A stretch of 64,000 nt of DNA from Candidatus Thermochlorobacteriaceae bacterium (GCA_029263855.1 JAJUFC010000010.1:62001-126000), one strand, 5' to 3'. Counted from the stretch's first letter, positions 14,613-24,588 are shown. Notes: generated by a model not told the origin, from the sequence alone. Made by a program: numbers and translations.

Positions 14613-17046
14613 ATTTAAGGACTGTGAATTGAATTGTTGGACTTTTGAGCGCGCCCGCATTCGCTTCCAATTCAAATGTGCCCGCTCGAAGTTGCCACGA
14701 AATTTTTTCGTTTGGCGCGCACTCTCCAATCACTTCTCCGTTCAACTTCCATTGAACCTTTTCAACGGCGGGCGGCGCGCTCGCTGAAAATAGAAGCCGC
14801 TGAAACTCAGCTCGCAAAGTGCCATCGAGCGCAAACGTCATTCCCGACTTTGGAAAAAGAATTTCAATGTTGGAACGAGCCTGCGCAACATCTGCTACCC
14901 GCAACGAATCGCTCTCAATTGTCGAGAACATGCGCGGCGGCAACTCTTTATGCTGCGACTCCGCCCACTCACGATAGAGCGTGGGATAATCAATAAACAC
15001 TTTTTCGCGCATAAATTCGCGCGGCGTTAGGTCTGTGGCGAAAAGTCCGTTTCGCACATCAATCCGAAATCGCTTGTGAAATGTGCATCGGCGTTTCGGC
15101 TCTTTTCCGACGATGAACTTTTCTTCAATCGTGGCATTGCACGCCTCGCCCTCCAACTCCCCTGAAATCGGGCAAATGCGGTGCACACAGATTCCGTGCG
15201 GCATATCAAAATTTGTTTTGTGAAAGCCGCTTCGTTCAGGAAAGCGTTCAGAAAGAAGCATCATCACATCGTGCATTAAGCCACCTGCGCCGTCAACGCC
15301 CGAAATGCTGCGCATCGGTTCGTTATTGGAATTTCCCGACCACACGCCAACAGTGAAATCTTCCGACGCGCCGAACGTCCAATTATCGCGATAGTCTTTC
15401 GTTGTTCCTGTTTTGCACGCCACCGCGAAGGGAAATCGCAAAACGGAATTTGCACCGAAACTCGCGCGTCGCGCCGCGTTGTCGTTCAAAATGTCGGCAA
15501 TCAGGAATGCGACTTGCGGCGAGAAAATTTCTTTGATGGTTTGTTCAGTTGTTGGAGTTTTCACAGTATCGCCATTGAGCGTAAGAATTGCTTTGAGAGC
15601 CGATTCAGGAATCATTTTTCCGCTTCGTGCAAAGACGCTATAAGCGCGCACCATTTCAAGCAAGCGCACATCGCTGTTGCCAAGCGTCAGTCCGAGTCCG
15701 TAAAATTTCGCCTCTTGATTCAGAGTTGTAAAATCAAGGCGTTTGAGCCAGTTGTAGAGTTGCTCGACGCCAATATGTTCCAAGACTTTCACGGCGGTGA
15801 TGTTGTAAGAGCACGCCAACGCCTCGCGCAAACGCACCGCGCCGTGAAATTTTTTGTCGAAGTTTTGAGGAAAAAACATCTCAACGCCCATTTCGCTCGA
15901 TTCGTCGTATCGACCTTGAATTTGAAATGGCACAGGCAAATCGGGCAGAAGCGTTGCGGGCGTGTAGTCTCCCTCGAGCGAGAGCGCGTAGGTAAATGGT
16001 TTGAGCGCGGAACCGGGCTGACGCAAACCTGTGGCAACATTGTATTGACCATCAATTTCCGCGTTGAAGTAATCGGCAGAGCCGACCATCGCAAGTATCT
16101 CGCCCGTTCGATTGTCCATCACGACGAGCGCGGCGTTTGTAACGCGATGCCGTTTCAGCCGTTGCAGATGCGATTTCACAAGTTGTTCGCAGGCTTCTTG
16201 CAAGTCGAGGTCGAGCGTGGTGATGATTTTTTTTGCGTCGCTTGGCAGAGATTGTTTGAGCACATACTCGACGAAATGTGGTGCGTGAAAGGCACGCTTG
16301 GTTTCAGCAAAGTTAATCGGTTGTGCGAGTGCATCGCGCTCTTCTGCTTCGGAAATGAAGCCATTGGCGCGCATTCGGCGAAGCGCTTCTTCTTGTCGTT
16401 TGCGTGCCAGGTCGAAGCGGCGAAGTGGGTCGTAGGTGGTTGGCGATTGCGGCAAGCCCGCCAGCAAGGCGCATTCGGCGAGCGTCAGTTGCGACGGCGA
16501 CTTTTGAAAATAAAATTCCGACGCCGCACCGATTCCGAAACATTGATTTCCAAACGGCACGCGATTTAAATACGCGCTCAAAATTTCCTCTTTGCTCCAA
16601 TGCGCCTCCAAGCGAAGCGCGTAAAGCATCACGTAAAGTTTGGAGAAGAACCCGCGTTCAACGCCGAGCATCAAGCGCGCGGTTTGTTGCGTAATGGTCG
16701 ACGCACCCGATACGACCTTCATCGCCTTCGCGTTTTGCCACAGCGCGCGCAATAGCGCGCCGAAGTCAATTCCAAAGTGCGTGTAAAAATGTTTGTCTTC
16801 CGTTGCAATCGTCGCCTGAATCAGCATCGGCGGAATTTCTTTAAGCGAGACGGGACGCGATGAAGCAAATTCGGAACTCAATACTTCGCGCAACAGCCGA
16901 CCGTTCCTATCAAGAACTTGAATCGAGTGGCTCTTTTCGTGAGAGAACTCTTGTTTGGAAATTGGCAACGCGATATATCCAACAAGAAGCGTAACAAACA
17001 GCGCGAAAGCCAACGCCCGCTTGCGCCAGTTTCTCAATCGTTTCAT
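14611..17046 (-). CDS. pbpC: Penicillin-binding protein 1C (transglycosylase/transpeptidase)
   Basis: An 811-residue bifunctional class A PBP. One membrane anchor near residue 10-30 is followed by the GT51 glycosyltransferase domain (ATEDKHFYTHFGIDFGALLR, GASTITQQTARLML). Next comes the transpeptidase domain with the active-site Ser in PGSALKPFTYA and the KTGT motif in CKTGTTKDYRDN, and finally the C-terminal Ig-like domain typical of PBP1C, ending with FTVLK. It polymerises and cross-links peptidoglycan. ATG 17046 is preferred over an in-frame TTG at 17061. It is divergent from the M61 peptidase, with a 55-base shared upstream region. Confidence 0.95.
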   Translation of the reverse strand: MKRLRNWRKRALAFALFVTLLVGYIALPISKQEFSHEKSHSIQVLDRNGRLLREVLSSEFASSRPVSLKEIPPMLIQATIATEDKHFYTHFGIDFGALLRALWQNAKAMKVVSGASTITQQTARLMLGVERGFFSKLYVMLYALRLEAHWSKEEILSAYLNRVPFGNQCFGIGAASEFYFQKSPSQLTLAECALLAGLPQSPTTYDPLRRFDLARKRQEEALRRMRANGFISEAEERDALAQPINFAETKRAFHAPHFVEYVLKQSLPSDAKKIITTLDLDLQEACEQLVKSHLQRLKRHRVTNAALVVMDNRTGEILAMVGSADYFNAEIDGQYNVATGLRQPGSALKPFTYALSLEGDYTPATLLPDLPVPFQIQGRYDESSEMGVEMFFPQNFDKKFHGAVRLREALACSYNITAVKVLEHIGVEQLYNWLKRLDFTTLNQEAKFYGLGLTLGNSDVRLLEMVRAYSVFARSGKMIPESALKAILTLNGDTVKTPTTEQTIKEIFSPQVAFLIADILNDNAARRASFGANSVLRFPFAVACKTGTTKDYRDNWTFGASEDFTVGVWSGNSNNEPMRSISGVDGAGGLMHDVMMLLSERFPERSGFHKTNFDMPHGICVHRICPISGELEGEACNATIEEKFIVGKEPKRRCTFHKRFRIDVRNGLFATDLTPREFMREKVFIDYPTLYREWAESQHKELPPRMFSTIESDSLRVADVAQARSNIEILFPKSGMTFALDGTLRAEFQRLLFSASAPPAVEKVQWKLNGEVIGECAPNEKISWQLRAGTFELEANAGALKSPTIQFTVLK

Positions 17047-17101
17047 CTTTAAGTCGGGCAAACTGTTTATCTTGCAAACTTCAATTCAACTTGAAATCTC
17101 A

Positions 17102-18925
17102 ATGAAATTGCTCTCGTTAATTCTTTCACTCATCATCGCTATGCCTAATGCTTCCAAAGCTTCTTCCAAGAAGAAGACCACGAGCGAGTTCGCCGCTGAT
17201 TACCGCATTGAATCGCTCGAGCCAAATTTGCACATGTATCTTATCACTCTCACGATTCAAAATCCTGATACAAAGCCGACGATAGATTTCATCTTGCCTG
17301 CATGGCGACCGGGACGGTATCAAATTCAAAACTATGCGGCGAATGTGCAAGAATTTAAGGCAATGTCGGGCAAAACGAGTTTAGCATTTGAAAAAATCGA
17401 TAAACAAACTTGGCGCGTTTCTACCGAAGGCAAATCGGAAGTTACGGTTCAATACAAATACTTTGCGGGCGCGCAGTTGGACGCGGGAAACTCCTACGTC
17501 GGCAGAGACGAAATTTATTTCAACGGCTCAAACCTCTTCGTCTATACGAACGAGACGCGATTTAAGCCTGTTCGGCTTTACATTGATTATCCTGCGGGTT
17601 GGAAAGTCGCCACGCAGCTCGAGCGCACCGACAACCCACACTTTTTCACTGCCGAAACTTACGACGACCTCATCGATGCGCCAACGCTCGTTAGTCCAAC
17701 GATGATTACCTATGACGTCAAAGTTAAAGGCGCGACGATTTACATCTGCTTCAAAGACAATGCAGGACTTGGGGGCTACAAGTTCAACGAAGAAACTATC
17801 AAGAAAGACATTGCCGCCGTCGTCGAGGCGCAATTCGACTTGATGCGCGACGTGCCGTTCAAAGAGTATTGGTTCATCTACCACATTTTGCCCATTTCGT
17901 TTGCGCACGGCGTTGAACATAAAAACTCGACTTCCATCGTGCTTGGTCCTGCCGACAAAATGAACGAGAATTACGGACGCTTTATCTCCATCACTTCGCA
18001 CGAATTTTTTCACGTGTGGAACATCAAGCGCATTAAGCCAAAAGAGTTCATGCCTTACGATTACACCAAAGAAGGCTACACGCCAATGCTTTATGTTTCG
18101 GAAGGTTTCACGAGTTACTACGGAGACCTCTCGCTCGTGCGCGCAAAAGTTTGGACACCGAAAAGTTACATCGACGACATCGCTGATGGCATCACGAACT
18201 TGCAAAAAACATACGGCAGAAAAGTTCAATCGCTCGCGCTCTCCTCGTTTGACGCATGGCTTTCAGGCTACGGCGCGGGCAGAGCCAACAGCACGATTTC
18301 CTTTTACAGCAAAGGCGAACTCGTCGGAATGATTTTAGACCTTGAACTTCGACATCGCTCGAAAAACAAATTCTCGCTCGACGACGTGATGCGCGCACTG
18401 AACGAAGAGTTCGCCAAGAAGAATCGCGGATTTTCCTCGAAAGATTTTCAAGAAGTCGTCGAGCGTTTCGCGGGCGGTTCGATGCAAACGTTCTTCGACA
18501 GTTACATCAACGGCACGGAAGAACTGCCGTTTGAAACCGCGCTGGGCTACGCAGGATTAGACCTGCAAAAGACGCTTTCGCCTCAACCCTACTCAGGCAT
18601 TTCCACCAGCGTTGAAAATGATTTTCCTGTCATCAAAGGCGTTGTGCCTGAATCGCCCGGTGCCGCTATTGGTTTGGACAACGGAGATATGCTCATCGCC
18701 CTCAATGGTAACTTCTTGATGAAGCAATCGCTTTCTGCTATGCTTTCGCAATTCAAGGCAGACGATAGCGTCAAAGTTACAATTCAACGCGATGGCAAAC
18801 TTCACGAAAAAACTATGCGCCTTGAAGGCAACTACACTTACTCGATTTCCAAAAAGAAAAACCCCACCCGACTGCAACGCGAAATTTTTGAATTGTGGCT
18901 CAGAAGCAAATGGAACGAGGAATGA
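17102..18925 (+). CDS. M61-family peptidase with PDZ domain, exported
   Basis: A 607-residue protein with a signal peptide (MKLLSLILSLIIAMPNASKA). It has the M61 glycyl-aminopeptidase layout: an N-terminal beta domain with PAWRPGRYQIQNYA, a thermolysin-like domain with the zinc motif HEFFHVWNIKRIKP (His300 and His304), the GFTSYYGDL segment that supplies the third ligand region, and a C-terminal PDZ domain (GVVPESPGAAIGLDNGDML). The family cleaves N-terminal Gly or Ala from peptides. The long upstream frame extension is non-coding, since ATG 17102 starts a proper signal peptide. TATCTTGC at 17069-17076 could be its -7 element. Confidence 0.92.
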   Translation: MKLLSLILSLIIAMPNASKASSKKKTTSEFAADYRIESLEPNLHMYLITLTIQNPDTKPTIDFILPAWRPGRYQIQNYAANVQEFKAMSGKTSLAFEKIDKQTWRVSTEGKSEVTVQYKYFAGAQLDAGNSYVGRDEIYFNGSNLFVYTNETRFKPVRLYIDYPAGWKVATQLERTDNPHFFTAETYDDLIDAPTLVSPTMITYDVKVKGATIYICFKDNAGLGGYKFNEETIKKDIAAVVEAQFDLMRDVPFKEYWFIYHILPISFAHGVEHKNSTSIVLGPADKMNENYGRFISITSHEFFHVWNIKRIKPKEFMPYDYTKEGYTPMLYVSEGFTSYYGDLSLVRAKVWTPKSYIDDIADGITNLQKTYGRKVQSLALSSFDAWLSGYGAGRANSTISFYSKGELVGMILDLELRHRSKNKFSLDDVMRALNEEFAKKNRGFSSKDFQEVVERFAGGSMQTFFDSYINGTEELPFETALGYAGLDLQKTLSPQPYSGISTSVENDFPVIKGVVPESPGAAIGLDNGDMLIALNGNFLMKQSLSAMLSQFKADDSVKVTIQRDGKLHEKTMRLEGNYTYSISKKKNPTRLQREIFELWLRSKWNEE

Positions 18926-18957
18926 TTCTTTCGCTGGCAAATATTCACATCGTTTGC

Positions 18958-19014
18958 CATTCTGAGTGAAGCGAAGAATCCACAATGGATTTCTCGCTAC
19001 GTTCGAAATGACAG
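18958..19014. repeat. Intergenic imperfect palindromic repeat (CATTCTGAGTGAAGCG type)
   Basis: CATTCTGAGTGAAGCGAAGA at the left and TTTCTCGCTACGTTCGAAAT followed by GACAG at the right form an imperfect inverted repeat around CACAATGG. The sequence resembles the widespread 'attctgagcgaagcgaagaatc' intergenic repeat found in many bacterial genomes. A shorter relative lies at 60385-60415. It sits between the convergent M61 peptidase and glycosyltransferase genes and could act as a bidirectional hairpin. Confidence 0.55.
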
Positions 19015-19018
19015 TCGG

Positions 19019-19699
19019 TCAGAATGAGAGAATTTGCTTGACGACAAGTTTGATGAAGTTCAGCGTGTCGGCGACGTAGCGCATATTGCTTTTCCCCGCG
19101 CCGTAAATCACCTCGATTTCCACGAAGCCAATCGAGTAGCCGCGCTTTGCGGCGTGAAGCAGAAATTCCGTCTCGAACATAAATCCCTTCTCAAAGCACA
19201 GCGGAACAATATGTTCCAAGCATTTTCGGTGAACAAATCGAAATCCGCACTGTGCGTCGTCGATGCGTTGTTTGGTGAGGCGCGAAAGAATGGCGGAAGT
19301 GGTGGTATTCGAAAAAATGCGCGGCAGGGGCATTGGCGCAGTGAATCGTCCGTTGCGACGGCGCGAGCCGATTACAATGTCGTAGTGCGAGGCTGTCTCT
19401 AAAAATTTTGGAATGTCGGCAGGCAGATGTTGGTGGTCGCTATCAATCGTGAGCACGGCACTTGCGCCGCATTTGAGCGCGAGGTCGTAGCCTAATTTGA
19501 GCGCAACGCCCTTGCCTTGATTTTTCGGCAAGTGATAGGCTTTCACGCCCGATTGATGAAGAATGGTAACGGTTTTATCGGTCGAGCCATCGTTAATGCA
19601 AATAGTGCGTTCAGGCGGAACGAAGGCGCGAAGTTCGGCAAGCAGATTCGGCAGTGTGGTTTCCGCGTTGTAGCACGGAATCAGCGCAAACAGGCTCAT
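19019..19699 (-). CDS. Family 2 glycosyltransferase (polyprenyl-phosphate sugar transferase type)
   Basis: The 226-residue protein is a GT-A fold glycosyltransferase: ALIPCYNAETTLPNLL at the N-terminus, the nucleotide-binding CINDGSTDKTV, the metal motif TIDSDHQHLPADI, and GSRRRNGRF. The order and the DAQCGFRF segment resemble dolichol-phosphate mannose synthase-like enzymes, which load a sugar on a lipid carrier. There is no C-terminal membrane domain. Its start codon directly follows the stop of the GlcD-like gene, so the two are co-transcribed, although no shared pathway is evident. Confidence 0.88.
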   Translation of the reverse strand: MSLFALIPCYNAETTLPNLLAELRAFVPPERTICINDGSTDKTVTILHQSGVKAYHLPKNQGKGVALKLGYDLALKCGASAVLTIDSDHQHLPADIPKFLETASHYDIVIGSRRRNGRFTAPMPLPRIFSNTTTSAILSRLTKQRIDDAQCGFRFVHRKCLEHIVPLCFEKGFMFETEFLLHAAKRGYSIGFVEIEVIYGAGKSNMRYVADTLNFIKLVVKQILSF

Positions 19700-21196
19700 C
19701 TAATCCGCCAAGTAAGGTTCAGGAATCACGTTGCCGATATTCAAAATCAAAGATTTATCAATGGCTTTCTTGACGCGCACCATTTGGCGAATGCCTTTCT
19801 CGCCAAACATTTCAACAAGATACTCCGCTTTCAATTTGCCGATGCCGTGTTCAGCGGAAATCGTGCCGCCCATCGCAATCGCTTCGCGGACAAAGACGCG
19901 GTAAAGGTCTTTGGCGCGCTTGGCTTCGTCGGAATCTTTGGGAAGAATGTTCAAATGCAAATGCGCATCGCCGATATGTCCGAACAAGATGTAATCAAAT
20001 CCTTCGGCTTCGCACTTGGTTTGGTAGGACTTCATCAACTCAGGAAAGCGATGGTGGGGCACTGCCATGTCGGTTGAAATTTTGCGCTGTTTGAATTTGG
20101 CATACCATTCATTGACTTGTGCGGGCAACGCATGGCGAAAGTCGCGAATGGCTTGTTGCTCGTCGGGCGTGAGCGCAATCCATGAGTCGTCAATCAATGT
20201 GCCGTGCGTTTCCATCAAGCCAAGCCACGCTTGAAGCAAGTCGTCTTCGGTCTCGTCGGTTATTTCTTGCTCGAAGAAAATCGCGCCGACGGCATCGCTC
20301 GGAATTTGCGGATATTTCGGGCGCAGAAAGTTGAGCGAGTGTTTATCGAAGTATTCCAATGCGCGTGCTGAAAGGTCGTTTGAAGATGTTGTGCGTCGAG
20401 AGCGTTCTCTTGCTTCATTGACAAAGTTCAAAAGATTGGTTTCGTCGGCAAAGTAAATGAGTCCGCTGAAAATGCGTTCAGGTCTTGGGAGTAATTTCAA
20501 ATCTGCTTCTAAAATCACGCCGAGCGTGCCTTCTGAGCCAATGAAGAGGTCAATCAAATCCATATTTGGCGCGGCGTAATAGCCTGCCACGTGCTTGGAA
20601 ACCTTTGGCATTTGATAAGTCGGAACAGGGACTTCGTAGCGCGTGCCGTTTTCCGTTTCAAAGGTGAGTGTACCTGAACGGTCGGCGAAAATTTCGCCAC
20701 GACGAATTTCTAAGAGTTCGCCTGACGAAAGCGCGATTTTCAGCCGTTCAACATAGTTGCGCGTTGCGCCGTATTTGAAGGTGCGCGCGCCTGATGAATT
20801 GTTAGCAATCGTGCCGCCGATGAAGCAAAAGCGTTCGGTGGGGTCAGGCGTGTAAATCAATCCTTGTTCTTCTACGGCTTGCTGAACATCATAAAGCAGC
20901 GCACTTGTTTGAACCGTTGCCGTGCCTGTGCCGTCCGAATTTTTTTTGATGTTCAAGATGCGATTGAGTTTCGGCATGGCTAAAACCACGCCGCCAAATG
21001 GGATTCTACCGCCGGTTGTGCCTGTGCCGTTGCCTGAAAGCGTTAAGCGCGTTTGAGTTTGCGAACACTCACGCAAAATGTCGGATACCTCTTGATAACT
21101 TTCAGCGAAATAGACACCGCTGGCGTAGCCCTCTCGTATTGCGCTTGTATCTTCAAGGTAAGATTGAATTTCAGATGTGTCCGATTTGAATATCAT
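19700..21196 (-). CDS. FAD-linked oxidase, GlcD / D-lactate dehydrogenase family
   Basis: A 498-residue flavoenzyme of the VAO fold. The FAD-binding N-terminal domain carries LSGNGTGTTGGRIPFGGVVL and CFIGGTIANNSSGARTFKYG. The C-terminal cap contains FGHIGDAHLHLNILP (metal or substrate histidines) and the closing motif ISAEHGIGKLKAEYL. This pattern is shared by glycolate oxidase GlcD, D-lactate dehydrogenase DLD and related 2-hydroxyacid dehydrogenases. No separate iron-sulfur subunit follows, which favours a single-chain D-lactate or 2-hydroxyacid dehydrogenase. Exact substrate is not decided by sequence. Confidence 0.88.
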   Translation of the reverse strand: MIFKSDTSEIQSYLEDTSAIREGYASGVYFAESYQEVSDILRECSQTQTRLTLSGNGTGTTGGRIPFGGVVLAMPKLNRILNIKKNSDGTGTATVQTSALLYDVQQAVEEQGLIYTPDPTERFCFIGGTIANNSSGARTFKYGATRNYVERLKIALSSGELLEIRRGEIFADRSGTLTFETENGTRYEVPVPTYQMPKVSKHVAGYYAAPNMDLIDLFIGSEGTLGVILEADLKLLPRPERIFSGLIYFADETNLLNFVNEARERSRRTTSSNDLSARALEYFDKHSLNFLRPKYPQIPSDAVGAIFFEQEITDETEDDLLQAWLGLMETHGTLIDDSWIALTPDEQQAIRDFRHALPAQVNEWYAKFKQRKISTDMAVPHHRFPELMKSYQTKCEAEGFDYILFGHIGDAHLHLNILPKDSDEAKRAKDLYRVFVREAIAMGGTISAEHGIGKLKAEYLVEMFGEKGIRQMVRVKKAIDKSLILNIGNVIPEPYLAD

Positions 21197-21316
21197 CTTA
21201 GAAACTTTGTTTTGCGTTATGTTTGCAAACCATCAACAATGATTTTTGGTTTGTTGAGTGTCATCGTCTTCCGGCAGTCCTTGATGAGGCGACTTCAATT
21301 CATTTCAACTTACACT

Positions 21317-22864
21317 ATGCTTTCGGAGATTCAGCATTCACACCCGCTTGTCTACAAACATTTTTCAAACATTGAGCACGGTGAATTTTGGCTCAAGCGC
21401 ATTTTGGAACTTGACCGCTATTGGTCGCAAGTGGGCAACCGCCCTGCCCCAGAGGTAATTTTCGATGGCGCAAAGTTGCCCAAAGATATTGAGATTTCAG
21501 GCGAGTTCGACGCAATTTATGCAGGCGCAACGCTTGGCTTATTGCACGCGGCGGCACTAACCGACCTTTTCGGAAAAAGCGTGCTCATTTTGGATAAATA
21601 TACGCCTGCTAAAACGCACCGCGATTGGAACATTTCCTTGCGCGAACTCCAACGCCTCGACGCAATGGGCTTTCTCAAACAATCCGAAACCGAAAAAGCC
21701 ATCACGAAAACTTACAAAACGGGCTTCGTTGAATTTGCCGCACAAAAAGAAAAGAAGCGTCTCTTCATTGATAAAGTCTTGGATTGCGCGATTGAATCCG
21801 ATGTGATTCTGCAATTAGCCTTGAACAAAGTTTTAGCACGAAAAGAAAATGCTGTTTTAGCACAGACCGCCTTTCAGCAATGTTGGAAAGTGGACGGCGG
21901 CGTTGTGGTTGAAGTTCTGCGCGAAGGCTCTCCGCAATTTTTCAAAGCCAAAGTGCTCGTCGATACAATGGGCGTTATGTCGCCGATTGCCATGCAACTC
22001 AACTCCGAGAACGGCATCGTCAGACCGCAAACGCATATCTGCCCGACGGTCGGCACGCTTGCCAGCGGCTTGGAAGAGATTGATTACGACATCGGCGAAA
22101 TTCTCGTCAGCACTGAACCTGCGGACACGTCGCACGGAAGCGGTCGCCAACTGATTTGGGAAGGTTTCCCCGCCAGCGATACGCTTTTTACATCATACCT
22201 CTTTTTTTACGACCGCATCGATTCCGACAACGATAAATCGCTTCTCAATTTGTTCGAGACTTACTTCGAGAAACTTCCCACCTACAAAAAGCCTTCCGCG
22301 AAGTTCCGCATCGAGAAGCCGGTTTTCGGAATTATTCCTGCTTATCATCACGACGGCTTTGGAAAAACGCGCGTTACGGCAGACGACGGCATTGTGCTGT
22401 TTGGCGATGCGGCTTCGCTTTCTTCTCCGCTCACCTTCTGCGGCTTTGGCTCAATGGTGCGCAATTTGGAACGCACGACGTCCAAACTTGCCGACGCACT
22501 CTCGCAAAATGCCACAACCAAAAGCGACCTCGATAATATCTCCGCTTACGAGCCAAACGTGGCGATTATGTCGAACCTGATGAAATTTATGTGCTACAAC
22601 GCACGCACCGACGAGCCAAACTTCGTCAACGAATTGATGAACGAAATCATGAAAGTTCTTGATGAACTGCCGCCGCGCTTCCGCGAAACCATGTTCCGCG
22701 ATGAAATGTCGCTTGCCGATTTTACGACGCTTATTCTCACCGTTGGCGCGAAGTATCCAAAAATTTTTCCGATTACTTATCAAAAACTTGGCATATCAGG
22801 AAGCGTGAGTTGGCTTCAAAATTGGGCGGGGTGGGCGGTGCGCTCACTTTCAACAACGCGATAA
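21317..22864 (+). CDS. cruA: CruA-family lycopene cyclase
   Basis: A 515-residue flavoprotein with an internal FAD domain starting at FDAIYAGATLGLLHAAALTD. Family hallmarks are the WNISLRELQRL segment (WNISR in CruA), the SYLFFYDRI segment, LLNLFETYFEKLPTYKK, and the C-terminal GDAASLSSPLTFCGFGSMVR, which matches the CruA/CruP pattern SPLSFGGFGAMVRH with Cys for Gly. CruA, first found in green sulfur bacteria, converts lycopene to monocyclic gamma-carotene. ATG 21317 is used because the 88 residues before it look non-coding and overlap the divergent gene. No other carotenoid gene lies nearby. CruP-like paralogues without cyclase activity are the main alternative. Confidence 0.8.
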   Translation: MLSEIQHSHPLVYKHFSNIEHGEFWLKRILELDRYWSQVGNRPAPEVIFDGAKLPKDIEISGEFDAIYAGATLGLLHAAALTDLFGKSVLILDKYTPAKTHRDWNISLRELQRLDAMGFLKQSETEKAITKTYKTGFVEFAAQKEKKRLFIDKVLDCAIESDVILQLALNKVLARKENAVLAQTAFQQCWKVDGGVVVEVLREGSPQFFKAKVLVDTMGVMSPIAMQLNSENGIVRPQTHICPTVGTLASGLEEIDYDIGEILVSTEPADTSHGSGRQLIWEGFPASDTLFTSYLFFYDRIDSDNDKSLLNLFETYFEKLPTYKKPSAKFRIEKPVFGIIPAYHHDGFGKTRVTADDGIVLFGDAASLSSPLTFCGFGSMVRNLERTTSKLADALSQNATTKSDLDNISAYEPNVAIMSNLMKFMCYNARTDEPNFVNELMNEIMKVLDELPPRFRETMFRDEMSLADFTTLILTVGAKYPKIFPITYQKLGISGSVSWLQNWAGWAVRSLSTTR

Positions 22865-22866
22865 TT

Positions 22867-24588
22867 TTATCGCGATTCCTTGAACTGCACCGTTCTCCAC
22901 GCCTCGAAAAGATGCTTGACTTTATTGCGTTGATACTTGCCCGTTGAGGTTACAGGAATTTCATCGCTGAAAACAACGACCTTCGGCTGTTTGGAAAACG
23001 GCAACTTTTCGGCACACTGTCTTAAAATATCTTCCTTTGTGAGTTCCGCGTCCGGCAAGAGTTGAACCAACGCGCCGACTTCTTCGCCATACCAATCGTT
23101 CTCGAAGCCGACGGCAATCGCCGCGCGCACGCCCTTGATGCGATTGAGCGCTTCGTCAATTTCAAGCGGTGAGATGTTCACGCCGCCGCGAATGATGAGT
23201 TCTTTCAATCTACCTGTGATGAAGAAAAATTTTCGTCCTTGTTCGTCTTGTTGGAAGAAGCCCTCGTCGCCGCTGTGAAACCACCCTTTTTCAAACGCCT
23301 TCAAGTTGGCTTCTTGATTGTTGTAATAACCTTTCATCACGTTGTGTCCGCGAATGACGATTTCGCCGCGCCAACCCGCGCGCACTTTTTCGCCGCGCTC
23401 GTTCCATATCGCCATTTCGTTGCACGCCAGCGGCACGCCGATGGAGGGGAAGCCGTATTGCCGCATCATCTGCTTGTGTTCTTCCTCGCTTAAATCAATC
23501 GGCAAGAAACACGAGTAGCAGGTCGTTTCAGACAAGCCGTATCCGTGAATGATTTTGAGGTTGTAGCGGTCTTCGAACTTCGCCGCGAGTTCGACCGTGA
23601 GCGGACCCGCGCCGCAGATGAAATGCGAAAAACTTGAAAGGTCGTATTGGCTCGTGTCGATGTCGCCTTGAATGAGAAACGCAAGAAGGGTAGGCACTAC
23701 GCTCACGATTTTGACCTTCTCGCCCGCAAGGCGTTCGAAAAATTTCTCTGTTTGAAATTTTTGATTGAGAACCACGCGCCCGCCGTAGAACATTGGCGTT
23801 AGGAGCGTTACGACCGTTCCATTGACGTGATGAATCGGCAGAACGCACATCATCGCGTCGCCTTGCTTCAAGCCGTGCCACTCGGCGATATGTTTCGCGT
23901 CGCAGAGCAAGTTGTATTGCGTGAGAACCACGCCTTTCGGGTTGCCCGTCGTGCCGCTCGTGTAGACGATGAGGGCTTCGGTTTCAAGGTCAGCGAGCGT
24001 GGAGCGCGGGTCGGTTGTGCTAATTTGTTTGCGCGTATCGGTAACGCCGCTTTGGAAAAATTCGTCGGAGTGCTCGGCGATGGTGGCTTGAAATTCACTT
24101 GTCGGCAGAATTGCCATGTCGTAATTCAGCGATTGAATCATCGGCAAGTATTCGTCGCGCGCGAAGGCAAGTTTGACACCTGCATTTTCCAAGATGTATT
24201 GAATCCGTTCGGGCGTTTCGCCGACGTTGATGGGCACGACGGTTATTCCTGCACACCACGCGCCGAAATACTGAATGACGGTCTCGATGTGATTATGGGA
24301 AATGGTCGCGATTCGGTCTTCTTCAATCAAGCCTTGCGCTTTCAAGTAGTTCGCCGTTTGAAAACATTTTTTGATGAACGCTTGATACGACAGCGATTGC
24401 GCTTTGCCTTCCGCGTCATAAAACGTGATGTAAGTTTCATTTGGTTGGGATTGAAGCCTTGCCTGCAAGAGCGCGAGAATGTTGTTTTCTCCGACAAGGT
24501 AGTTCGTGGGCATCGTCAAGTTTCCATCTATGAACACGCTGTGGGCTTGATGTTGGAGGTAAAGCAAAGTTTGAATGTTCTTATCCAT
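22867..24588 (-). CDS. Acyl-CoA synthetase / AMP-dependent ligase
   Basis: A 573-residue class I adenylate-forming enzyme. Motifs in order: VYTSGTTGNPKGVVLTQYN (P-loop), IIHGYGLSETTCYSC (A5), GWFHSGDEGFFQQDEQGRKF (hinge region) and the C-terminal Lys in TSTGKYQRNK. The acid-binding pocket cannot be read by eye, so the substrate is open (fatty, aromatic or carnitine-type acids). An internal Met 26 residues in (24513) is another possible start, since the first 25 residues do not match the family. It converges tail-to-tail with the cruA-like gene with a 2-base gap. Confidence 0.88.
   Translation of the reverse strand: MDKNIQTLLYLQHQAHSVFIDGNLTMPTNYLVGENNILALLQARLQSQPNETYITFYDAEGKAQSLSYQAFIKKCFQTANYLKAQGLIEEDRIATISHNHIETVIQYFGAWCAGITVVPINVGETPERIQYILENAGVKLAFARDEYLPMIQSLNYDMAILPTSEFQATIAEHSDEFFQSGVTDTRKQISTTDPRSTLADLETEALIVYTSGTTGNPKGVVLTQYNLLCDAKHIAEWHGLKQGDAMMCVLPIHHVNGTVVTLLTPMFYGGRVVLNQKFQTEKFFERLAGEKVKIVSVVPTLLAFLIQGDIDTSQYDLSSFSHFICGAGPLTVELAAKFEDRYNLKIIHGYGLSETTCYSCFLPIDLSEEEHKQMMRQYGFPSIGVPLACNEMAIWNERGEKVRAGWRGEIVIRGHNVMKGYYNNQEANLKAFEKGWFHSGDEGFFQQDEQGRKFFFITGRLKELIIRGGVNISPLEIDEALNRIKGVRAAIAVGFENDWYGEEVGALVQLLPDAELTKEDILRQCAEKLPFSKQPKVVVFSDEIPVTSTGKYQRNKVKHLFEAWRTVQFKESR

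Noticed and set aside
21053-21316. N-terminal extension of the CruA-like protein
   Set aside because: The 88 residues show no family similarity and overlap the divergent GlcD-like gene; ATG 21317 is the likely start.
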